Below, piece by piece: positions 1-11,703 of a stretch of 64,000 nt of DNA. A program made the translations under genes and the position numbers. The first letter of the stretch is position 1. Every line of letters begins with the position of its first letter. Under the pieces are notes generated by a model that was not told the origin of the DNA, made no database searches, and saw only the letters and a list, made by a program, of their open reading frames with translations. Source of the stretch: Posidonia oceanica (lineage: Eukaryota; Streptophyta; Magnoliopsida; Alismatales; Posidoniaceae); NCBI GenBank assembly GCA_037176725.1, contig JAZBRS010000013.1, positions 8,497,001 to 8,561,000 on the forward strand, in the 5' to 3' direction.

Positions 1-411
1 AGTTAAACCCTGACAAGGTTCATTGGCAAGCAGTGAAGTAGATTCTAAGGCATCTAAAAGGTACATCCAGTGCTTGTTTGGAGTTTGGAAAAAGCAAAAA
101 TGGCCTTATTGACTATGTGTTTACAGTTGGAAGCAGTGCAATCAGTTGTAAAGCTATACCACACCCACTGTTGCTTTATCTACAACTGAAGCGGAATATA
201 TGCAAGTAACAGAAGCTATCAAGGAAGCAATGAGCTTAGTTAGGGACAAAAGGTGATCGTCATTCGTTATGATAGTTAGCATGCCATTCATTTAACAAAA
301 GATTCTATACATCATAAAAGAACATAGCACATTGATATCAAGTACCATTTCATCTGAGAGGTGATAGCTCAAGGCGATATTGTTGTGAGAAATATTAATA
401 CAAAAGACAAC
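1..411 (+). pseudogene. Ty1/copia polyprotein, decayed RNase H tail
   Basis: This is the 3' end of a copia pol gene with no long open frame. Pieces in different frames match the RNase H end of copia polyproteins: a stretch like NPDKVHWQAVK near the window start, LSTTEAEYMQVTEAIKEAM at about 173-230 (the conserved S-T-x-A-E-Y motif), and an HIDI-KYHF-I--VIAQGDIVV stretch around 330-395. The frame breaks at base 411, where a solo LTR is inserted, and resumes at 1751 with NPADMMTKSLP. The gene start lies outside the window. Frameshifts and stops make it non-functional. Confidence 0.85.
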
Positions 412-1750
412 TGATGAGCACATTATTGTTACATATTTCATGTCCCATATTTATCTATTTTGTATATAAATAATACTACTCGCGGTGTTTTATGTAAATT
501 GTGCAAAAACCTGGGGACTCAGAAAGAATTTAGAAAAAAGAGGGAAAAAGAATATATGTGCACAGAAGTCAAATCTACATTCAGATTATATTTGAACCAA
601 AAAAGAAAAGAATTTCGTATAAATAATGTGGAGTCACATCGAATATTCAAATTCAAATTTTTACATGCTTAAAGACTTAGAAAAATATCATCTAAATGAC
701 TGGAATAAACCAGATAACATTTCGGATTACTTGGGTGCCTCCCAAGCGCCCAAATGCACAGATGGGGCCTCCCAAGCACCTGTAGATCATTTTTTTGACT
801 CGATCTTTCATCGTTATGATTTTAAGTTGTAAATATCTAGTATTTGAAATCAGAATTTAAATTTTGTAATCGGATTTGTTTCTGACGTGAGGGATGCCTT
901 TGTAAGTCTATAAAAGGACAATTGTTATAGATCTATGGGGAAAGATCTTCCACTCCTTAGGCTTAGACTCGAATTTAGTTTATTTCCTTCCTAATTTTGG
1001 AAAGCTTCAAGTGTTCTCCTTGCTGTAATCTCGGATTCTATCAATAAAACTTCATTTTGTCTTTAATTATGTCTTGTATTTCAATTTCTATCTTTAAGTC
1101 TTTATTTTCTATCATTTCCATATGCAACTAAATTCTAGATCTAGGGTTTAGATAAAGTTCATGTAAATTTCAGATGTTGTGATTAAATCTCTCTTTGTCT
1201 TCTCATGTTTTAATGTCATGATTACTTAGGCTAGATGTATATTGCATAAATCTCTGTTATATCGATAAACTTTGATGGACTAATATTGATTACATCTTTT
1301 TAATTTATGCTTAGGGAAGAATAATCGGAGATCATGTGTATAATCTTAGATTTAATGTATATCATTTGATTTAGTTTAATTTGTGTGTTATTATCTACTA
1401 CTTGGTATTCTATTGTATATTGCATATAAATTATGCTTGTTAGGATAAAAGCCATTGGGTTAAATTATTTAGATCAGGAAGAGAAATAAACAGTGGATTT
1501 AAGCATGCATTCTTTACTTACATGAATGGATTCGAAAACCCTAGTTCTTTAATATTCTAAATTTTATCGTTGTTGTAAATCAATCATCCTTAATCATATT
1601 CATTACCTCCATCACTTTTTCTTGAATATCTGACAATTAATCTTTGCTATATTACTCTATTCTCCGTGGAATCGACTTGTACTTGCATACATACTACATA
1701 GTACGCTATACACTTATGGTATTTATTACTGGATATTAAAATTGACATCA
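412..1750 (+). mobile_element. Solo LTR, Athila/Tat-type Ty3/gypsy, inserted in the copia tail
   Basis: The unit begins TGATGAGCACATTATT and ends TTGACATCA, is 1339 bp long, and is flanked by a perfect 5-bp direct repeat ACAAC (407-411 and 1751-1755). Excising it restores the copia reading frame. The reverse complement of the LTR at 45235-46508 matches its ends and inner stretches, for example the segment around 1660-1715. A TATA-like CTATAAAAGG lies near 909 and AATAAA near 1043. No internal retroelement DNA is attached, so this is a solo LTR left by LTR-LTR recombination. The Athila/Tat assignment comes from the tRNA-Asp-type primer site next to the relative at 45235. Confidence 0.88.
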
Positions 1751-1960
1751 ACAACCCAGCAGACATGATGACAAAGTCACTCCCAATTACCAATTAAGTT
1801 CAATCTCTGTTCGGACTTGATTGAATTTTACATCACTTGATATGACGGTATTGCGGAGATGAAGAGACGATCTTATGTTCTAATATTGCATGAAATTATG
1901 AGTCAAGGTGGAGTTTATTACACTTTTGTATTTTCTGGAATTAAAATCAAGGTAGAGATT
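1751..1960 (+). other. Copia 3' untranslated end with polypurine tract
   Basis: The sequence resumes the copia C-terminal motif NPADMMTKSLP, stops after about 15 codons, and runs through an untranslated stretch to a purine-rich segment AAGGTAGAGATT (1949-1960) directly before the LTR. That purine segment is the expected plus-strand primer of a copia element. Confidence 0.75.
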
Positions 1961-2475
1961 TGTTGAGTATACCTTAAATTCCAAGTTCTAATGCACTTAT
2001 TCTACTCGCATGACTTTTGAGACGTGTTCATTGATAAGTAACGGAGCAGTCCAAAAAATGACATCTAGTTTCGCACGATCCAGATTTTCTTATCATTTTT
2101 TATTTGACTTCAAATTTGAATCTAAGGGTTGTCTTGAATTCGTGAAAGGATAGGATTGTTTCCCTGATATATATGAGCCATATGTATCAGGGTAAAATAG
2201 ACTTGAACAATAATTTAGAGAGACTAGCGTGGGTATTATGTTGTCATCTCTCTTGAGTGTATTGGGTTTCTAGGGTTTGTTTCTTTCTCTTGGAAGATTT
2301 CTTTTCTCCCTTGTATTCTTTTAACTACAGTGATCACTCCTCTCTCCTCCACTTGTGGACATAGACTACTGCCAAACCACGTAAATCTTTCTGTGTTTGA
2401 GATTGTTTGTTTTCTTGTTTATCTTCTTTGTCTATTTTCATCTATTCCGTTTATGTGTGTACATATTCCCTAACA
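1961..2475 (+). repeat. 3' LTR of the left copia element
   Basis: The LTR starts TGTTGAGTATACC immediately after the polypurine tract and ends CCCTAACA, about 515 bp. The TG...CA termini, the polypurine tract and the RNase H tail upstream define it as the 3' LTR. The 5' LTR is outside the window, so age and TSD cannot be read. Confidence 0.75.
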
Positions 2476-2496
2476 TATATGAAGAAGACAGATATT

Positions 2497-2999
2497 AAAA
2501 AATACAGCTATACAATCCACAACCTCAAATATTACACAAATATCATCTAAATTTAAAAAATTTCATATATATACCATCCATTCCTTTCTTAAATACAAAA
2601 GTGCCATCGAGTTTTAGATTCATAATTAAAGAAAATGGAATATTTCCCAACCCAGTTGGTTTTTGAACGTATTTTACTTTTCTATCCTCCTGCCTTGCTT
2701 TTTCTTCAGCACAATAACTTTTTCTTCACGTACTGATCTCCTTTGTCCAACAAATACAACAATTTCTCCTTTCTCATTTAAGACGTGGAGTGGGGTAGGA
2801 GGGGTAGGTTAGTGTTACGTAGAGACACAGGGTAGTCATTTTCTATATTTAGTTTAGATTTTAACGAAGCAACTGATGGTGGTGATGGTGTTGTTGTATT
2901 TAAAAGTAGAGATAGATGATATATATATGATATTTTTAAAGTCTAGATATATAGTATTCATGTAATATTTGAGATTATGAATGATATGTCAGTATTTTC
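2497..2999. mobile_element. MITE candidate with about 85-bp inverted repeats
   Basis: The first 85 bases (an AAAATAC start, then CTCAAATATTACA, then CATATATA) recur in reverse complement at the right end (about 2910-2999). Total length is about 500 bp and the centre is non-coding, as in a miniature inverted-repeat element. The inverted repeat is imperfect. I could not find a convincing TSD, so the superfamily is undecided. It lies about 20 bp beyond the copia LTR end. Confidence 0.55.
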
Positions 3000-3674
3000 T
3001 TTGTTGAAAAAGTTTAATCTATTGGTAGATGTAGCCCACAAAAGTGATGCAAGTAGAAGCCCATTTGAAAACACCAGGAATTTAATTAATAAAGGTCCAG
3101 ACACTTCACAGGAGATCCCCAACGTTTAGGACATATGTACGATTCTACCATATGTACTTTGTGGTATATTACCCCATGTTTTTTGTTACTTCTTTTGACA
3201 GGTACTTCTTTGTCACTTGTCATACAGCTTGAAGTGAACAGCAAACCAGAATAACATGATTTGATTAGATGAATTTCCACAAGAACAATAGGAAAATATT
3301 AGTACGACAATATCTATCAATCAGTTATCGGAAGCGAACACAGCACTAGCACATAACAAGGTTGCAATGCTCATTGAAAGCTGTGCTGCAGTTGGATCCT
3401 AATCACTGTTAGCAAACACCTACTATAATTCACATGCAAACAACCTCCACTCCTTGAATCAATGCCCTAAACTTTCCACATGCAGGAACTGCCCAAGTCC
3501 TTCCCACATTGATTCAATCAAGTAGTGGAGGCGGCTGAGGCTTCTTGTTAGAAGACTTGTGAACATGGTGCTCTATGGCATATCAAGGGAAGGGGAGGTT
3601 GGTGTGATCTCTTTGATTCATGGCAATTATCAATTCAAATCGCTAGCCATACCAATTACCTTCAAGTGAGCCAA
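3000..3674. other. Upstream region of the WAT1-like pseudogene, nothing recognised
   Basis: This is about 675 bp of non-repetitive sequence before the first ATG of the transporter pseudogene. It should hold the old promoter and 5' UTR, but no clear TATA box or other element could be assigned. Confidence 0.4.
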
Positions 3675-4264
3675 ATGAGCAACGGGTTCGCGGCTGCATG
3701 GCCGTTTGCCGCCATAATCTTCCTACAATCTGGATATGCCATGCTAACTGTCCTCGCGAAGGGGGCCCTCGACGGCGGCATGAACACGTTCGTGTTCGTG
3801 GCCTACCGTCATGCCGTCGCCTCGGTCGTGCTCGTGCCCTTTGCTCTCTTGATGGAGAGGTTCCTGCTCTTCATCCTACAGTACTTTCTCTTGATCTTGG
3901 CTAGAGTCTAGGGATACCAATGTTAATTGTTGATTCCTGTGATCTGGCTGATTTCTTAGGAATGTGAGGACCAAGGATGACACTGCCCGTATTCCTTAAG
4001 ATCGTGTTGCTTGGTTTATTAGGGTAATGCTCGAAACCTAGCTATCATTAGTTCAATTGTTGCCTTTAATTTGATATTTTATATGTTTTTTTTTTTTGTT
4101 TGTTTTTTTGCCCTTTGATTCTTGTGCTTACAATTGTATTTATGTAGACCAGTGGCGGATCAAGGCATGTTTTATACTGGAATGAAGCTTACATCTGCTG
4201 CCTCTGCGGCAGCCATGTGCAACATCCTTCCATCCTTATCCTTCATCATGGCTTGCATATTTGG

Positions 4265-6287
4265 GTACAAGCATCTTTTCATTTTTTGTTGTTTTATTTA
4301 TTTATTTATTTATCATGCTTAAAAGTTAGATTTTTCACATTTTCTTTGGCCGGAGGTGTTTGGAGTTTTTTCTTTGGGCGCGGGCGCGGGTTTCTTAGTG
4401 CCAGAATATCCTCTAAAACCCGGTTTTTTCAACCATTTCAAATATATGCAGGTTACTGTTGTTTACTTGTTTCCTCAACATGTAGCATTCAGAAATTAAA
4501 CAAGCTAGAATTTTGAAATACACAAAATATCCTTACTGAAGGGAAATTATAGTTTACAAAATTTATGGCTTATATTGTCAAGGAGACCATGATTTTTGCC
4601 ATATGATTTCACCAGGCCCATGCCTTATTTGATGAGACTTTGTGTATACTATGCCCTATCATACTGCAAAAGCAAAAACCACTGTACTTGAAACAAAAAT
4701 ATGGCATGTCTAAGGTTGTGTTTAGTTACAAAATTTTAGCTTAGGATCTTCCATTGAATTTAAGGTTGTGTCTAAGCTCACCCACTTCAACTTTTGACTT
4801 CTGTTAAATTTGTATAAATATAAGTTGTGACCACTCCTATTGTTAAGTGGACTTTATTTTCTCGTTTAGTAAAGATATATCTATAAAACAATTTATACCA
4901 GAATCTAGGTGTTAGAACCATTCCCTTTAAGACTAGGGTGTTTATTGTTTAAAAAAGAATTTCAAAGTCAATTGACTATTAGTAAGGAGACTTAAGATCT
5001 TATACAACATATTGTTTTTTAAATAACTAGCAGAGGTACAGGCAAAGGCATGTGCAATTTAGGTTTTATTTATTTTCAGTCTTGATTAAGTAATGAATGA
5101 ATTCATCTAAAAACCAACAATAAAAATGTAAATAAACATAAAACAAAGGAATGAGTAAATTTCAACAACACAATCATTTGATTCTATTTTTTTATGATCA
5201 CAAACATATATTCTTGTGAGTCCATAATGGGAAAAAGGTTGGATGAGTTGTAGGTCACTACTCACATATGTGAAGATTGCCAAAGTTCATAGGACAAATA
5301 TAACAGGAAGTTGTGGTGGCCAATTAAAAGTGGAAGAAGCCTCTTTTCCCTATCATCAGTAAAGATCAATCTAACCACCATAACAAAAGTTTTATTCACC
5401 AAAAAGGTACTCAAATTCATAAGCCAAGAAATATATAAATAGAAAGATAAAACTCCAACTAATCATAGTAGCAACAAGAAAAAAAAAGAAACAGAGTTGA
5501 TTCTTACAGGGAACTCAAGTGGTTAAGTTTCCCAAGCTCACATGGTGTTAGTGCTCCTTCAAGGGACAACCCATTCAAACTCCTAAGAACATCAAATTGA
5601 TAGCAATGTATTGAACACCAGAACATTAGCTTGGGTCATTGCCTTTTGGATTACAATTCTCAAAGATTCAACCAGAATCAAGCTCCACTTTCGATCGAAA
5701 GTCCATCAAAGCCAGCCTATCAATTAAATAGATTGAGAATGAAAAGAACCCAGTCGTTGCTCTTCACGTGGAGATAATTAATGACCATAAGATGGACATG
5801 TCTGTAGAGTTGAAAGAAGTAGCAGTTGCGGACTAGAACTTAGAGCCAAAGAGAAGGAGGTGGAGTCGTAGAATAAGTTGGAAGAAAAAGATAGCAATCA
5901 GAAAACAAAAAATACATCTTCACAATAAGAAAATTAGCAACAACAACTAAGAATAGAGACATATTAGAAGAAGATTAAGGATGAAATGAAAGAACATTAA
6001 CAGGATATCTCAAAGGGGGAAACACAACTCACTCCTGGACCTTCAGAAAACCATGGCAAAAACACAGAGATACAGTAGCAGCATGCCATCCAACGTGGAT
6101 TGATCTGATTTACTCGAAGGATATACATGAACAAAAGTGAAAATAATGAGGGTAAAATTGGTATATCAAGGACAAAAAGGAGTAATTACTTCCTCTCTTT
6201 TATAGTTGTTGATTAATAATAATTAATAAGATAAGAAGCCATAAAACATGTGCCAATGCTCATGATATACAATGCATATATGTGTAG
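4265..6287 (+). other. Third intron of the WAT1-like pseudogene (2.0 kb)
   Basis: AT-rich intron, much longer than the other introns of this gene (about 100-120 bp). Apart from the antisense LRR-kinase exon it holds a GC spike (GGGCGCGGGCGCGGG at about 4376) and otherwise unassigned DNA. Its size suggests one or more insertions whose borders I could not define. Confidence 0.5.
5508..5716 (-). pseudogene. LRR receptor-kinase exon fragment, antisense in the WAT1 intron
   Basis: Read on the minus strand, this 209-bp piece resembles the N-terminal exon of an LRR receptor kinase of the MALE DISCOVERER/MRH1 type. It has ALMDFRSKVELDSG, then NCNPKGNDPS and CSGVQ (the usual A-L-L-x-F-R, W-N-P-x-x-x-D-P and C-W-x-G-V blocks), and after a frameshift LEGALTPCELGKLNHLSSL (the L-E-G-T-L-x-P-E-L-G-x-L-x-x-L pattern). 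It is bounded by an AG acceptor at 5717-5718 and a GTAAGA donor at 5507-5502, so it is a genomic exon with flanking introns, not a retrocopy. No kinase domain or further LRR was found nearby. Family placement is from memory of the motif pattern. Confidence 0.55.
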
Positions 6288-7227
6288 GCTTGAGAGAGTG
6301 AACTTTAAGGAAAGAAGAAGCCAAGCGAAGGTTGCCGGAACCCTAATTTCCATGAGCGGAGCATTGGTCATGACGCTATACTGCTGTCCGACGATACCCA
6401 TGCCATGGTCCGAAGCCGCAGAGCCTCGGCAGCGGGAGCCGGCGTGTTTAAAGGTTCGGTCCTTGTGATTGCTGCCAGCTGTTGTTGTTGGGCTGGTTTT
6501 GTCGTCCTTCAGGTAATTTGCCATGCATGCATGGAATGAACCAAACGAATATTAATCCTTCTCAATCATCAACTTCTTTGCCTCTTGCCAGTTTCTGACA
6601 TATGTAAGTGGTTTTCGTTGTTCACAACAGACCTTTGTGTTGAAGGACTTCCCTGCAGAATTATCGCTTGCTGCCTTGGTGTGTGTGACGGGCAATGGTA
6701 GCCTTCTTGGGGCTTCGTGGGGTGAATGGTTCGTGGGCTGTTGGTGTCGATAAACGGCTAGTTCTCATCATTTATGCCGTAAGTGTAACCAGGATAGTCG
6801 AAGTTTATGAATTTCGATTATTAATCCTCTACAGCAACACCATTGTATATATGTGTAGATCTGTCACCTTTGATATTGTGTGTACGTACTGTATAGGGAA
6901 TAGTTTGCTCTGGGCTGGCCTACTACCTCCATGGGCTTGTCATAAAGAAGAGAGGACCTGTCTTTGCAACATCATTTCGCCCATTGAGCATGATAATTAT
7001 AGCCATCTTGGGATCCTTCGGAACTACATCTTGGAAGGTATGAACCCATTCACTTCGTTTGTATGTAACGAACGTTGTCAAAGAGATGTAATGCTTATCA
7101 TTAATGATTGTTAATGTATCTCAGGGTCATCGGGGCTGTAATAATTGTTGTGGGGCTATATTCTATTGTTTGGGGAATGGTCACAACAAATGAATCGGAG
7201 GAATCAACACCTCAAACCAACAATTGA

Positions 7228-7894
7228 ACGACTAGGGGTCAGTCGTACAAGAAAGTGGCATGCATGATGTTGTTAGGCAACTATACATAATATTATGAGT
7301 TTTTTTTTCTTTATGTCGTGCAAATCTTATCGGCAAATTTATCACTTTATGTTGGTATACATTAAATGCCGCTAATTGTGTGTTTTGTTGTAGTGAAATC
7401 TTTTTTTTTTCTGTCTATATATATATATATATTCTAGTAATAGTGTTAATATTAGGAATCGGTTGTGAATCCACGTTACGGTGTGAGTCTAAAACCAATA
7501 CTACAATGATCCAGGCCTTCGCAAGGAAATCCTTTTGAGACCGATACCGAAAGTTGCACCAAAACAATAAAGAAAGTAGGATCAAATTACTCCCATTAAC
7601 TGTCTTGCCTAGTCATAAATCAATGAATTATTAAGTTGTTCAAGTTTTATGTGTTTCCAATTTCGATTAAAATCATGCAGTCCCAGGTGAATTTTCTTTC
7701 CATTTCTCTCCTTTCCCATGTGCATTAATCGCCTACAAATATTACAAACTATCTTGACATCCGCATAAGCGACAAAAAACGTTTTTTTTTTTTAGAAAAA
7801 TCAATTCCAAAAGGATTTTTCTTCTTAAGGTTTTTTTTCAAAAGTTGTGAACAATTCTTCGGTAGTCTGAACTAAAAAATTGTCGACAGAAAAA
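7228..7894. other. 3' flank of the WAT1 pseudogene up to the CACTA insertion
   Basis: AT-rich non-coding sequence with several T runs and a short (TA)n microsatellite at about 7413-7432. No gene is visible. The CACTA TSD TTA begins at 7895. Confidence 0.45.
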
Positions 7895-7897
7895 TTA

Positions 7898-7925
7898 CAC
7901 TACAAGAAAATTAGACTTTAGCCAC
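7898..7925 (+). repeat. Left terminal inverted repeat of the CACTA element
   Basis: The 28 bp starting CACTACAAG match the reverse complement of 27442-27469 with a single mismatch at the sixth base. The immediately adjacent TTA is the TSD. Confidence 0.93.
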
Positions 7926-8310
7926 GACCAAATTCCGTGGCTAATACTAAAAAAGCCGTGACTAATTAAATTTAGCCACGACTTTTAACCTTGGCGGAGC
8001 TCATGGTTAAAAATTCTGTATCTAAATTTTAGCCACCGTTCTAGTTGATCATGGCTAATTTAGTCACGGTCTTCATCCGTAACTAATCCGTAGTAACAAA
8101 GGTATTCTTGTCGTAACAAGATTCGTGGCTATGCCGTGACTAATTTAGCCATAGTATTTTCCGTGGCCAAAGTTGTGGTTATTCTTTGTCATAAATTTCG
8201 TAGCCAAGGTTGTGGTTATTCTTTGTCATAACACTGTGGCAAAGGCTATGGCAAAAATTAGCCACCTCTATAGCATATAATAATGTCGTGGCTAAGACCG
8301 TGATTAATGT
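7915..8310. repeat. Left subterminal repeats of the CACTA element
   Basis: About 400 bp packed with both orientations of a 9-10 bp motif: AGCCACGAC, CCGTGGCTA, GCCGTGACTA, TAGTCACGG and variants, more than fifteen in total. In En/Spm elements such subterminal arrays are bound by the TNPA protein to bring the ends together; that function is inferred here. Confidence 0.85.
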
Positions 8311-10505
8311 TTTAGTACAATTTCAGCATGTAATATAATTTATTTTCTCTTTTTCACCTGTATTATAATATAAAACAAACTAAATTGTTTTCAAAACAGA
8401 GATCATATACTAATTTAACAACAAATTTCAAATTCATCAAAAGTAAAATACATTAATTCCATAATTTAATACATCATGTTATCATATTAAGATATCAATT
8501 ACAAGAGTATTTCCAAAAGAAAATATAACACAAACTTAAACTGTCTTAAAATGTGAATAAAGCTCCAAGATTGATTGAATGAAATATCTAGATCAAATAT
8601 CGTTATCTGCATGGTGTGTAGAATTTGACTCGACATCATGATCATGAGTAGCATTAACACTTATAGAAGCCTACAATAAACAATACAAATCATAGAACAA
8701 ACTCAGCAACATTGCATGAACTATATACAAAGAAAAAAGAAAGATATATAGTAAAATAAGAACTAATCATCGTAAGAAACCTTTAATTGAAACATCGTAT
8801 ATGACTACAACCATCATACTAAATAATACGTAGAAAAGAAAATATTTGAGTTAGAATGAACTACTAGTACTATGTAATAGTAGTATTGTAAAAATGAAAA
8901 GGTATGTAAGTTAGTAGGAATATAATCAGATTTAGACCAAATTAAGCTGTGTTAGAAAGACAAAATTCTTGACTATTGATAACCTTAATCACATTATCAG
9001 GAAGACCAATACATCTCATATTAGAAGTAGTGTCTCTGGAAAACACATTCTTAACCTGCAGTTCAGGATTGACAACAATGACTCATCATAAAAGTTTATA
9101 AATATCAAGTTCCCATCATGCTAATAATAACCTTTCATCTTTTCTGCTCAAACATGACAACAAAATAAGTACTCGACACTAAGAAATGTTAATTCACTAG
9201 CTACAATAACTGGCAGGATATCCAACTATAAATAAAACACTAGCTATTGTTCCATGATAAAATTGTCACCAATAAAATTATAGCCTTGTTAAATATACTA
9301 TGCAACAAAGGACATTAATTGGCTTGGGCAATTGAAGATTTGAACTAAATATATATTCCCAAATCTATATGCAAACAGATAGAATTATATACAGCTCATT
9401 TGTCCTTACGATCTTCTATGTAGCAACTAGAAGCTAATAAAACAATCACACTGAAGAAAGAATGACAAGCATTCTTTCACAGTTACGTAGTAAACACAAT
9501 AAATTTCATCCATTTATTTGTCCTTTCAGCTTTTTGCTTGAACTTTTGAGATAGGTTTTTTATGAATCCCATATTTATGACCAAAAAAGAGTGCAGCATA
9601 TCAAAGTTCCATTCAAATCCATCCAACTGCAAGGCAATAACCATTTAAACATCATAGTAACAACATTGTATCCAAAACACTCAGATTATGCAGAAAAAAA
9701 ATTAAAGAGACAACCCCAGCTATCAATAATAAAGTTTAGTTTACTTGATATGTACTGAACTAGAGGAATCCAACATCCTTGCGTATTTTGATCAAAGGTC
9801 CTAATGTACTAGTTGCCGCTTCCCAACAAACGTTAATGAAAGAAATAATCAAGCATTTCAACCTGCATGAAGAAATTTGAATCTTTTACTCTTGATTTTG
9901 CTATTCTACCAAAATGACCTGACAAAGAAATTTGACTTCTACTCTATTATTTCCAGCTTTCTTCTTTGGAAATTTTCCACAACTTGTATTTATTTTTTCA
10001 TTTTAATTAGATTATGCCAACTCAAAATAAATATTTCAGTTAGATTATGGAGTTTTTTTTCTTGTGTTTAAATATGATGAAACAATGAAAACAAAATGAT
10101 AGATATGCTTCATCTTACATATTCTTAGTACACTCTTGGCAAGCACTTCTAATTCCTAAATGTGGGTCATTTAAAAATACAATGTCATAATTTATTTATC
10201 TACAAAAATAAAAGGAGCCCTTCAATTTAACCTAGTTGATTGTTTTCTGGGATGCATGATTTTCAGTTAGCTGATTTTTTTTTCACCAGAGGTCAAGTCC
10301 CACAATCTAAGCATTCAAGTTGTCTTGTAGTAAATCTTGTATCGATCCTTCACCTTCTATTGATGTCGAGGACGAGTTGATACTCACGATGGAGTTGTAG
10401 TTGTCCTAAATCATGATATTAGATTCATTAGTAAAAAAAGATACATTAGTAAATAAAACTACTATTTTATAAATTCACATCTTGTTTAATGAAATAGCGA
10501 AATCA
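8311..10505. other. AT-rich interior of the CACTA element, left part
   Basis: About 2.2 kb without a convincing coding frame on either strand. It may contain decayed transposase exons and introns on the minus strand, but no motif was recognisable. Confidence 0.5.
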
Positions 10506-11703
10506 TTAACTTACATGAATGTCTTTTGCTCTAGCATACACCCACTCATTGCTTTTTCTCTTTTTATAAATTTTTTTGAAGACCTCTGCTTGAGTTGGAC
10601 GACGATTAAGTTGTTTCTCCTGAAATGAAATTATATATTGATAATGTAATTGAGGAAATATCTGTAATAAAAAAAATTCAATTAGCCTCAAGCTAAATAC
10701 ACATCATACCATATCCTTCTTATGACCCTCAACACTTCTTGAACTACCAGTGTATGTCAAATGAGAAGAGCTACGTCGATTTTGAATTACTTTTTCTGAA
10801 GTAATTTGCCATTATTCTAACTTCTATCCATTCACAAACTCATCCCACATTGACTTTTTGACCCATTTTGGTGGAAACTCCTTGCATTTGTCATCTATTT
10901 TGGAGACCTTAGCTTTCTTCATTGCTTCACATCTTGCCTTATGCAATCAAGCCTTGTAACTTTTTTTACATACCCATCAAATGTTTCTTTTGCATGTCTG
11001 ATTGTCACTTCATCTCCAAAGGTGTAATATTCCTTTTAAAAATAATTATTAGTCATTATAGATAAATGATACAAAATTTAAAAATGAAATTATATATTGA
11101 TAATGTAATTGAGGAAATATCTGTAATAAAAAAATTCAATTAACCTCAAGCTAAATACACATCATACCATATCCTTCTTATGACCCTCAACACTTCTTGA
11201 ACTACCAGTGTATGTCATATGAGAAGAGCTACGACGATTTTGAATTGCTTTTTCTGAAGTAATTTGCCATTATTCTAACTTCCATCCATTCACAAACTCA
11301 TCCCACATTAACTTTTTGGCCCATTTTGGTGGAAACTCCTTGCATTTGTCATCTATTTTGGAGACCTTAGCTTTCTTCATTGCTTCACATCTTGCCTTAT
11401 GCAATCAAGCCTTGTAACGTTTTTTTACATACCCATCAAATGTTTCTTTTGCATGTCTGATTGCCACTTCATCTCCAAATGTGTAATATTCCTTTTAAAA
11501 ATAAGCATTAGTCATTGTAGATAAATTATACAAAATTTAAAATTATAAGTACAATAAGTCACCAATAATTTCCTCGACATCATGTTCTTCTCTATATCTT
11601 TCCAGTCGTTCCATGACAAATAAACAGTTGGAAGATAATCCTTGACAATATTAGCTATTTGTGACTTCACTGAAAATATTTCTAATGATCTACAAAAATT
11701 CAA
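10506..11703 (-). pseudogene. CACTA transposase fragment (Ptta/En/Spm, TNPA-like domain), duplicated
   Basis: Minus-strand pieces fit the plant Ptta/En/Spm transposase domain. In reading order they are WNDW--IEKNMMSRKLL (11703-11512), then FPPKWVKKSMWDEFVNGW with SEKVIQNRRSSSHLTYTGSS and SVEGHKKDM, then NRRPTQAEVFKKIYKKRKSNEWVYAR (the R-x-P-T-x-x-E-x-F and W-V-x-x-R-A pattern, 10690-10506). The P-P-x-V-x-x-x-x-W and H-T/Y-x-G-S blocks are diagnostic. The middle exon occurs twice because of a tandem duplication. Intervening stops and frame changes show a decayed gene. In this superfamily the protein binds the subterminal repeats seen at both element ends. Confidence 0.72.
10623..11540. repeat. 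459-bp tandem duplication inside the CACTA element
   Basis: The segment 10623-11081 is repeated at 11082 to about 11540 with only scattered substitutions, at an offset of 459 bp. For example AAATGAAATTATATATTG starts at 10623 and again at 11082. The unit carries one transposase exon and its flanking introns. Confidence 0.88.

Larger units (their letters stand above)
3675..7227 (+). pseudogene. WAT1-related (nodulin MtN21/EamA) transporter, seven exons, disrupted
   Basis: WAT1-type proteins are ten-helix membrane transporters of the drug/metabolite superfamily. The exons I read are 3675-3859, 3960-4023, 4148-4264, 6288-6522, 6631-6778, 6897-7037 and 7125-7227, all with GT/AG borders. Family motifs include WPFAAIIFLQSGYAMLTVLA in helix 1, FYTGMKLTSAASAAAMCNIL, IAASCCWAGFVVLQ, GIVCSGLAYYLHGLV, PLSMIIIAILGSF and VIGAVIIVVGLYSIVWG. 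I chose the ATG at 3675 because it precedes the first helix at the usual distance. The frame is lost at about 3975 (one extra base, unless a later acceptor is used), near 6395 in exon 4, near 6690 in exon 5, and near 7020, where several residues before the last intron are missing. Four breaks and a 2 kb intron with foreign DNA indicate a decayed gene. The GC-rich first exon is typical of monocot genes. Confidence 0.85.

Noticed and set aside
3960..4023. Rescue of the WAT1 frame by an alternative acceptor at 3974
   Set aside because: It would fix only exon 2. Exons 4 to 6 still contain frame breaks, so the gene would remain disrupted.
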